Of a stretch of DNA of 15,312 nt, positions 8,159 to 15,312 are shown in pieces. A program made the position numbers and the translations under genes. Below the pieces are notes generated by a model. It searched no databases. It saw nothing but the letters and a program-made list of their open reading frames with translations, and was not told where the DNA came from. Numbering within the stretch: the stretch's first letter is position 1; every line of letters starts with the position of its first letter. The stretch is from contig WTXG01000526.1 in the NCBI GenBank assembly GCA_022496185.1, positions 1 to 15,312 on the forward strand. Reading direction: 5' to 3'. This DNA is from Multifurca ochricompacta. Its lineage: Eukaryota > Basidiomycota > Agaricomycetes > Russulales > Russulaceae.

Positions 8159-9864
8159 ACTCCCGCTAGCCGGGGTTCGGGCGCGGGGGAGTCAACCGAC
8201 CGGGACCGGGGGAGCCGGAGTCAGGCTTTCTCTGCTCTGCTCTGCCACTTCACTCCTCTCCTTCCTCGGCTTACTACTTGTATGGCAGCTTATCTGCATT
8301 GCACCCGAGCGGGATTCCTTACTCTGCCCCCCCCTCCCCCCCACCCCTGGTCATCGGAGTCGACGCTATATACCGGATTCAATTATTTTGCTTTGAACTA
8401 GAACCCAACTATCAATTTGTTGATTGACCCCCTCCCTGTACGTACGCTGCTATTGAGAGATCGCTCCCCCGGGATAGGCAGGAAAGGCGGGAAATGATGC
8501 ACCCGATTTGCGGGCCGGGCCGGGATGCAGCATAGACACTCCCCCCCCCTCCTCCCCCCCCCAACCTCCCCGCCGCCACCCTATCTTTTACTTATTACTA
8601 AAATTTGCATCCCCCCGCTCCCGGCTCAGATGCGCCTTCTTTTCATATTTGTCAGGTAAAAGAAGCACGCCTTCCACCCATAAAAAATTGGACGGACGAT
8701 GCACACTCATAGGCGCTCGTTATACTATAGCCAGCCCGGGAATTGCCGTTTTGAATGGGGACTCTTCTGAATTCATACATACGCTATAATAAATAATAAT
8801 CTATGCCCTATCTTGTGCTGCACGTAATCATATCGCTTTTGCCCACCACCCCCCACCCCCCCTATACACACACAAAATAGTCGGAAAAGCATCGGAAACG
8901 TCGCAGGAGCAGTAGCAGCAGCTTACAAGCGACGTCTCATGTGTCGTTTGTGTTTGAGAGTCTTATCAGCTGGGATCAGAAATAGCTGATCGGCTAACAT
9001 CGCCACGTCGTCGCCGCAAGGACAGCTTCGATTTGTGATGCGCTCTGAGAACGCAGATGATGATTTGTGCGCCATGACAAGAAGGGAGAGGGGGAGGGGG
9101 GGAATGGGTGTCGGAGTTAGGTGAGGGTATTAGGGGGGAGGAGGAGGGGCCAATGACAGTTCCCATAAGGATCAACGTTCGAAGTAAGATAACACTAAAA
9201 AAAAAAACTGTTTTGCATCGTCTTATGACAGCCGGGCCTTCTCCAAAAGTTTGATGTCAGTGTTCCCAACACACACGACCTACTTACTATTTAACACCTA
9301 AAAATTACAGAGACGGGTATCGCGACGCGAAAAGAGGGTTAAGCCTAGAGGCGGCAAGGGATAAACCTCCTCCGCTTCCCCCGCCCCTCCGCCCGCCTCA
9401 CATCCCAACACTCCACCCCTTCCTTCTCTATATTAGTAGTAGAAAAGTGTGATACTGCGGTTTTTTTTAGATTGCTGCGGCATTGCGAAAAGGAGATGTC
9501 TCGGACGTTACCGCGGGGTTTGATTCCGCCGGCGAGAGGAATGAAAAAATGAAGAACCGCCCTCTCGATCTCGCTGTCTTCCCACATGTACTCCCGCCCC
9601 ACCGAAGGTTTGGGCTTTTTTCTTTTCCCCCCCCTGCATGGGCCGAGTTGAATTGAATTGAGTTGAGTTGGGTTGGGGAAAGAGGATGATAAAGCGCGTA
9701 ATCGTCATTCGTCATTTCTAATCCACCCCCACCCCCCCCCCAAGCAGCAGCAGCAGCCAGAAAGAGAGAGTATAGGGAATTGAGATCGGGTTACGTCACA
9801 GAGAGAGATGCTTGGTTACCAGAGGAAAGAAAACTATAGATAATAATCGGCAAATCCAAAGGGG

Positions 9865-9891
9865 ATCATCATCATCATCATCATCATCATC
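9865..9891. repeat. (ATC)9 microsatellite
   Basis: Nine uninterrupted ATC (GAT on the minus strand) units in non-coding DNA. Confidence 0.9.
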
Positions 9892-10084
9892 GGACCGGAA
9901 ACGGGGTATACGGCCTAAACCTTGCCTTGGACGGTAAGCGGTGGAGAGAGATAAATTAACGGATAACGATGACGACGACGCGCGACGACAGGACAATACC
10001 CACCCACCACGGCACGCCACACTACATGCGGCAGCTCAATTTACCCCATACCATACCCCATAGGTAGGAAAAGAAAAAAAAGTT

Positions 10085-10120
10085 GTCAGTCAGTCAGTCA
10101 GTCCGGAGTCCGGAGTCCGG
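10085..10120. repeat. (GTCA)4 followed by three GTCCGGA-type units
   Basis: Four GTCA units at 10085-10100 pass directly into a heptamer repeat (GTCCGGA, GTCCGGA, GTCCGG) at 10101-10120. The shared GTC start suggests one array grew from the other by slippage. Confidence 0.85.
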
Positions 10121-10475
10121 GACAACACACGCGGGGGTTGGGTGTTGGGTGTTAAAAGACTCCGGATCCGGGGTCTACGTTTTGCCGAGTGAGGAAAGGC
10201 AAAAGGGTTGTATATCCCTTTCGGCGGATTTTTCATTTTTCATTTTCATTTATGGCCACAAAGGGTACTAGGCAGTTTTCAAGATATTAATGTTGAGTTG
10301 TGTGAAAGAGTGTAGTGAGAGTCGTCGAAGGGTTCGGCCAAAGGTAACTAAATCTGTCTAGGAGGGGGAGGGGGGGGAGTGGTTATGAACTGCTGTGCCT
10401 TCTGTTAGGATCAGATCAAAATTTAATTATTTTTTTTTTTGTTCCGCCGGAGGGCGGTGGGGAAGAAAATAACAC

Positions 10476-10495
10476 GAGAGAGAGAGAGAGAGAGA
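10476..10495. repeat. (GA)10 microsatellite
   Basis: Ten uninterrupted GA units in non-coding DNA. Confidence 0.9.
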
Positions 10496-11248
10496 ACGAA
10501 CATGTCCCTGTCCGCTCGCCGAGCCCGTTCTCTATGTGTTTAGTGAGCATGAGCTTTGGATAGATGGGTTTACTTCCGTGCGCGTGCGCGACATCACGTC
10601 TTTCGTCGTCATGGTCATGGATTATGGTCATGGGGTTCCGCTATCGCTGAGGGAGTTGGGTTGGGATTATGTAAACCAGACCCATTCGCATGATGGGCAT
10701 GATGTCACGGGTGAATCCTTAGCCTTCTCTCCCCTCCCCTCCCCCCCAAATGCTCAGTGTAAATCCATGCTCTCGATGAGACACAGGTTTTATTTTTATT
10801 TTTTTTGGGAGGAGGAGAAATTGAAAATGACATTACACGCGAGATAACTCCTAGTTGGAAGGGGGTTCTCTGCCTTCTCAAGGACAATGGATCAGGGACA
10901 TTTTTAGTCCATGTAAAAAAAAGGAGTACCGAACAATAACTAGTATGGGTTTTATTCTTTCTTTCAACCTCTTTCTCATAAGTGTGGTCCTCCTTTCAAT
11001 CAATGCGGCGGGCCATATAGTTCCTTCCACTAGATCTGATATATTCGCAAATGTAACGTAGGAGAGTAATAGATCCAATCATCATGTGGCATACTGCACG
11101 CCTTTTGATTTTTTTTTTTTGGATTCGGTGGGCATAGCCCCAGGGGGTCGAGGGCGTGTTTTCCGTCAAAAACAGTCGCTTATCGCCATTCTCTCTCTCT
11201 TCCCCCCCCCCTCCTGGTGGTGGGCAGTAGTAGGGGATTGGAGAGTGC

Positions 11249-11265
11249 CCCGACAAACTGTCGGG
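11249..11265. other. Perfect 7-bp hairpin downstream of the F-box stop
   Basis: CCCGACA and TGTCGGG are separated by three bases. The structure lies 34 bp past the F-box stop codon, so it would fall in the 3' UTR of that minus-strand mRNA, beside an A/T-rich tract. Function is unknown; eukaryotic termination does not need such a hairpin. Confidence 0.35.
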
Positions 11266-11298
11266 AACCAACAAAAAAAATAAAAAAGACATTTGTCC

Positions 11299-13295
11299 TC
11301 ACCCAGTCATCGGATAAACAATCACTCTCCTGCACACCGTTGACCCCACATCTCCTTCAAATTCAGTCAATGCGCTAGTGGCAGAGTTCCGAGTCTACAA
11401 CAAAAAAAAGTTAAAACACACATCACATGACGCGGGGTAAAAAGCGGCTTGGTATTACAACACGCACCATTACTCGCACGATACGCTCCGTGTTGAAATA
11501 CGTCTCCGAGTCTTCAGGCCAGATGATACTCATTTGACGATATGGCAATCCTAATCCCTCCTCTTCCCCCTCTTTCCTCCCCTCCTCTTCGTCTTCCTCG
11601 TCTTCCTCCTCCTCCTCCTCATCATCATCATCAACCCCAACCCCGCGCAATCGTGCCTCAATGCCACTGGTACCACAACGACGGAAATGAAACGGATTGA
11701 AATCAAGGTGTGTGACCACTGTCGCATTAGCGGTACCAGTCGAAGCAGTGCCCACGAATATAAACAACCCCTCATGTAAAAGCGCGACAGCCTGAGCGCC
11801 TGACCCTCCAAGCTCAATATGTGGTAGCAAACGAGCTGAGATGGGACTCCAATCGCGCCATGGTATCTTCGTATAGCCGGGAGGTGGTACGTCGGCCGGC
11901 AAGGCGGCGTCTTTTGTGGTGGTGGTGGTGAAAGCGCTAAGGCGCACGACCAGTAACTGGTAGGAACGTTCTTCTGTGACGTTGACGTCATAGTCGTCGT
12001 CAACGTCATCATGAACCCATACTCCTCCAAGGTCATCGAAATGATAACCGGTGTGCTTAGCGCCGTATTGAAGAGCGAGACAGATGATACCTCTCGCCGG
12101 GTCAGGATAGAACGGAATGGTGGACGACGAGGGACGGGCGATGATGGCAGTGCCGCTACTACTACAACTGCTACTGCTGGTGGTAGTGATATCGGCGCGG
12201 AAGAGGGACGTGTCGTTGCGGATCAGGGGCAGCTCGAGCTTGTGCTGCGCATGCAGTTTGGCCGCGGGGATGTCCAATCGACAGATCTCGAGCGTGTTAT
12301 CCACGGGATTGACGAGCGCGAGGGTGTCACTCGAGAGGACGATGATGTCATTAAAGAAATGGCTCGTCGGCAAGCAAATCTGAAAGTGATATGTGATATT
12401 GTCACAACCAGATTACGGCAATAATAATAATAATATAACAAAACTCACGCGTGCGACGCTTCGATCTTTCCAGCCTACCGCGATGAGGCAGCTTTCCGGT
12501 TTTCCGGGAAAATCCAGAGTTGTGACGATGAGAACATGATCGTCGATGATGTACATTTTGGCGATGCAGAATGTCCTTTCACCTTCGACGAGGAGGGGTC
12601 GGGTAGAGAATGGATGAGGGGTGCCGTCTTGAAAGTTGAACAACCGCAGTTCCATGCAATTGCACAGCCATGGTGCCCTATATATGCCTATGAAATGAGC
12701 GGGAGATGCTCAAGTCAAAGGACGCTTACTCAATGAGCATGGCAAACATGTTATACTTGTCAATAGCAAAGGCGTGGCACAAGAGGCCAACCGTCTGAGG
12801 GAATTTTAGACATACGGAGTGGACGTCCTCTTGTTTCAGCGAAGACCGAAGATCCAAGTATGTGTACCTGTAATCCTGTGCACGACCGTCGGGGCACAAT
12901 TCGATATAAAAGTCCTCGACGACCATGACCTGACGATCGGGATCTGACTCTTCAATTTCGACGACATGATGACGATGATGATAATGATGATAATGATGAT
13001 GTCGCGCGACAGGGTCAGAGAAAGGGTCAGCAGCGGATACGGAGATATTTTCCCAGGCAGATTCCCAACGACTGAGAGCTGTGACGCGTTCACGGATCGA
13101 GAGACCTCCTGGTGGTGAACGATCTCGTAGGCCAGCTTCTTGAATTCGGATGCGGTAATGTTCCAATTGAGGCTCGTGAACGAGATAGGAGAGGCGTTTG
13201 CACGAGAGCTTTAGGGCTAGGATGTCATCCAAGGAAAGGTGTGACATTATTGCGCGGACGAGTTCGGGAGGGAGCTTGAGAAAGGCCAAGGGCAT
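11299..13295 (-). CDS. F-box protein, 600 residues, four exons
   Basis: Probably a substrate receptor of an SCF (Skp1-Cullin-F-box) ubiquitin ligase; its target is unknown. Exons: 12730-13295, 12449-12677, 11468-12379 and 11299-11394. Introns are 52, 69 and 73 nt; the phases join exactly and give 601 codons including TGA. The first intron must use the acceptor TATATAG, since the nearer CATAG gives a stop. Residues 5-45 are a typical F-box (LPPELVRAIMSHLSLDDILA, then CKRLSYLV). The RERVTALSRWESAWENI stretch is usual just after it in basidiomycete F-box proteins. The remaining 500 residues resemble the beta-rich, propeller-like tail of this large fungal class, with IPWRDWSP near the end. Oddities are a His-rich run at residues 99-110 (HHHYHHYHHRHH) and an Asp/Glu tract at 515-539. 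The third donor could lie a few codons earlier (GTAATG); GTGCGT fits better. It is divergent from the CHZ gene. Confidence 0.87.
12969..13004 (-). repeat. Coding (CAT)n-type triplet tract (His-rich run)
   Basis: The CAT/CAC-rich codons encode HHHYHHYHHRHH in the F-box protein. Tyrosines and an arginine interrupt the tract, as expected of an older, partly mutated triplet repeat. Confidence 0.7.
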
Positions 13296-13653
13296 CGTTG
13301 TTAAACCGCTCTAAACCCGTCTCGAATGGCTTTAAGGGGTTTTATTTGGGGGGGGGAAGTAACTGGAGGTCGTTGCGCAACCACTTCCCTTTTTTAAAAA
13401 AGAAAGGTGAGGACTACCTTACGGCAGCCCATTGCCCAACGAGGCGAATAACCATTTATTTGGTAAAACGGCATGGATGATTGGAAGTCGGTGTCGATGA
13501 ATTGTCAATAACTCTCAAATACACTCAATACTCAATATATAGGACATCCGTGGGAATGTATGACAAAGAAAGAAGATTGAACCCTTTTTGTTGGTTGGTC
13601 CGGTCGTGGTCGTACCAAAGACTCACTCGCGCACACTCAATCAATCAATCTCA
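13296..13653. promoter_or_regulatory. Divergent promoter between the F-box and CHZ genes
   Basis: The two start codons lie 358 bp apart, head to head. The region holds a perfect dA:dT palindrome, CTTTTTTAAAAAAG (13389-13402), a type of tract known to exclude nucleosomes in fungi. It also holds TATATA at 13536-13541, 113 bp before the CHZ start. No TATA box is clear on the F-box side. Shared control is inferred from the arrangement. Confidence 0.55.
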
Positions 13654-14161
13654 ATGTCTACGTCTGCTTCTACTACAAAACCCACTTCAACTGCGTAAGC
13701 CCTGCTTTTTTCTTTCTCTTTCCCACCTTTTCTCATCCTCACCTCAAAATAATGGTTAGCAGTACGCGGCGCTCGAGGAGCCCAGCCAAACCTCCATCTC
13801 CTGGTAAAGGCAAGGGCAAGGGCAAGAGCGCGACTACGAACCATGCGAATGACGACGAAGATGATGATGATGATGATGATGACGAAGAGGAGGAAGAGGT
13901 CGACGACGAAGATGAAGACGAAGATGAGAATGATGACGATGATGATGATGATTTGATGGATTATGAGGAGGAAGGAGATGAGGAAGATGATGATGGAGAG
14001 GTAAAATGGCCTCTCTTTTCTTTTTTTTTTTCCCACTAATAACATTTCTCACACAGGATATTGACCCATCGACGATCATCACAAGTCGTACGCGCGGCAA
14101 ACGGGTCGACTACTCATCCAAAGAGGCGCACGAGCGCGCCGGACTGTCGACCAAGGAGTAG
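13654..14161 (+). CDS. CHZ1: CHZ-domain histone chaperone (Chz1-like), 127 residues
   Basis: Chz1 is a nuclear chaperone for H2A.Z-H2B dimers that delivers them for SWR1-dependent exchange. Exons: 13654-13694, 13763-14000 and 14057-14161 (TAG). Intron 1 is 68 nt (GTAAGC...TAGCAG), intron 2 is 56 nt (GTAAAA, ACTAATAAC branch site, CACAG); phases join exactly. Residues 1-35 are Ser/Thr/Pro and Lys/Gly rich (KGKGKGK), about 44-93 are almost pure Asp/Glu, and 94-127 carry the CHZ signature DIDPSTIITSRTRGKRVDY. Chz1 proteins are small, acidic and disordered, with this motif after the acidic stretch, so size and order fit. Intron 2 separates the acidic tract from the motif. An ATG at 13752, inside intron 1, is in frame with exon 2, has A at -3 and G at +4, and could start a shorter form. 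The family call rests on the C-terminal motif and composition. Confidence 0.88.
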
Positions 14162-14329
14162 CGAGGACAAAGACGAAGAAGACAGGGACCAACAACAACC
14201 AGAACATCCTATACGCCCTTACCCAACCCAACCCACACCCCCTCGCCCTGCCACCCACCTAGAGTTACCCAGGGTCGGGGGTTAGGGTATTCTATCCATC
14301 ATAAATGGCTTTACACCGTTGTTTTTTGT

Positions 14330-14335
14330 AATAAA
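14330..14335 (+). terminator. AATAAA polyadenylation signal for the CHZ gene
   Basis: A canonical AATAAA lies 169 bp after the stop codon, followed by T-rich DNA. The spacing is reasonable for a fungal 3' UTR. Confidence 0.5.
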
Positions 14336-14447
14336 AAAGATATTATGATTATTTTTTTTTTAACACCAATCGTTGATGGTTGGTGTTGTCGCTGTGGTGG
14401 TAACTTTGTGGTTTTCCTTTTGGTTGATTCGGTTCGCGTAGAGTAAG

Positions 14448-14477
14448 TAAACTAAACTAAACTAAATTAAATTAAAA
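14448..14477. repeat. Pentanucleotide TAAAC/TAAAT array
   Basis: About six five-base units: three TAAAC, then TAAAT-type variants. Non-coding. Confidence 0.8.
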
Positions 14478-15244
14478 TTACGGGATCGCGGGAATGACAC
14501 GAAGTACGCGCGGACCTTGGTCTGGTCTGGTTTTGTGTTGGCTTGCGGTCCAAAAAGCACAAGAACCAGGTACCCGTTATGTTGTATGCACACCCGCGTG
14601 AAACCATCTTCGCTTCGCTGGTCCTTTTCGTCGTCGTCCCTGCAAATGTATATAGATCGTATGTGATTTGGCGCATGGATCTGACTACGACTATTGACAG
14701 CGACGGGTAACACCAACCTTTCTTGATATAGAATTGGAAACTGAACGAGGGGGGGAATGGACAGAAACAGGGAGGTCAACTCCCTAACCCCAATGGTGAT
14801 ACTTCACTAGCATTCGCACCAAAGTATGTCATCCGCAACATCGTTTCTATTGTATTATGAGATTTTGACCTCCACACGTACATGCACAACAAACAAGTAT
14901 CCATCCACCTAGAGAACGATACCACACCACTATATATGTGAACCCTCTCTCAAACAGCATGCACACAGACTGCAAACGCGCGACAGGAAGGGAAACATTG
15001 ACAACACAAGCGCAACGCACATTCAAGTCGACAAACCACGCCGACCCGCGCTCACCACAGTAACACACGCGTCTCTCAACCCCGAAGGGGAGAATCGCGC
15101 GGTACAGCGGGAACAGCGGGACGGGCCGTCAGCCGATGTCCGCACGCGCGCATGCGCCTTCTGTACGCGTATCCGTCAGGAATGCAAACGATAAAAAAAA
15201 AGATGGGTGGGGCGGAGGTGGAAAGGAAGGGACAAAAATGGAAA

Positions 15245-15260
15245 GACACTCGTGAGTGTC
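15245..15260. other. 16-bp inverted repeat GACACTC-GT-GAGTGTC
   Basis: Seven perfectly paired bases on either side of a 2-base centre. It could be a binding site for a dimeric factor. No downstream gene is visible within the window to tie it to. Confidence 0.3.
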
Positions 15261-15312
15261 ATGTCAGGAACGTGCAATGGGGGCGGCCACAAAAAATCAG
15301 AGAAACGATGAG

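Larger units (their letters stand above)
8066..11298. other. Long intergenic region, no gene supported
   Basis: Over 3 kb without a recognisable domain or a consistent exon set on either strand. Open frames are short and many are shadows of poly-C, poly-G or CT tracts (for example near 8325-8345, 8540-8565, 9720-9745 and 10735-10750). TATA-like sequences (GCTATATACC near 8366) and GC-rich blocks (8165-8220, 8508-8525) suggest promoters or a missed short transcript, but nothing decisive. The last part lies downstream of the F-box gene and should include its 3' UTR. Confidence 0.45.
14162..15312. other. 3' flank of the CHZ gene and unassigned DNA
   Basis: After the CHZ 3' UTR there is a TAAAC/TAAAT pentamer repeat at 14448-14477. 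Minus-strand open frames at 14462-14779 have no recognisable domain. A TTTGCAG acceptor-like site on the minus strand near 14640 and TATATA near 14931 could belong to an unrecognised minus-strand transcript. I cannot build a coding model. Confidence 0.4.

Noticed and set aside
9345..9602. 85-residue minus-strand open frame
   Set aside because: No recognisable motif, basic low-complexity end, competing frames on the same strand, and no splice-consistent extension.
12011..12424. 137-residue plus-strand open frame
   Set aside because: Antisense shadow of F-box exon 3, whose splice phases and domain pattern fit the minus strand.
13641..14045. 134-residue minus-strand Ile-rich open frame
   Set aside because: Reverse reading of the CHZ Asp/Glu codons, which look like a membrane protein on the antisense strand.
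1..15312. CRISPR array, operon or prokaryotic defence system
   Set aside because: No spaced direct repeats of that kind; introns, fungal-type genes and a poly(A) signal show a eukaryotic nuclear sequence.

Overview
The window looks like nuclear DNA of a filamentous basidiomycete, probably an Agaricomycete. Genes are interrupted by short introns of 52-89 nt with GT(N)NGT-type donors and CTNAC-like branch points. An F-box protein and a histone chaperone of fungal type are present, intergenic DNA is long and rich in homopolymers and microsatellites, and one element is a GC-rich hAT-type miniature transposon. The species cannot be fixed from sequence alone.

Layout. 1-434: minus-strand coding-like reading with a frame change and a stop, probably a decayed or cut-off gene. 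435-1398: no gene seen. 1407-1908: a complete 502-bp non-autonomous hAT-like element with matching inverted ends and an exact 8-bp target duplication. 1917-5528: long non-coding stretch with relic-like readings and simple repeats. 5529-7701 (minus): a three-exon gene for a basidiomycete protein with a DUF6593-like N-terminal domain, a hydrophobic segment and a long Ser/Pro-rich tail with PPxY motifs. Its reading frame is broken at about five places. 7702-11298: about 3.6 kb without a convincing gene, including a TATGGT-type repeat array just upstream of that gene. 11299-13295 (minus): an intact four-exon, 600-residue F-box protein. 13296-13653: a 358-bp divergent promoter. 13654-14161 (plus): an intact three-exon, 127-residue CHZ-domain histone chaperone. 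14162-15312: non-coding, apart from the chaperone's probable 3' end.

No operon-like cooperation is expected in a fungus. The F-box gene and the CHZ gene are head to head and may share regulation through their common promoter. The F-box protein would act as a substrate receptor of an SCF ubiquitin ligase. The PPxY motifs of the broken gene would fit binding to WW domains, such as those of Nedd4/Rsp5 ligases, but that is inference. I see no convincing new multi-gene system. The observations most worth checking are the hAT miniature element, the clustered frameshifts beside intact genes, and the alternative 5' structure of the CHZ gene.
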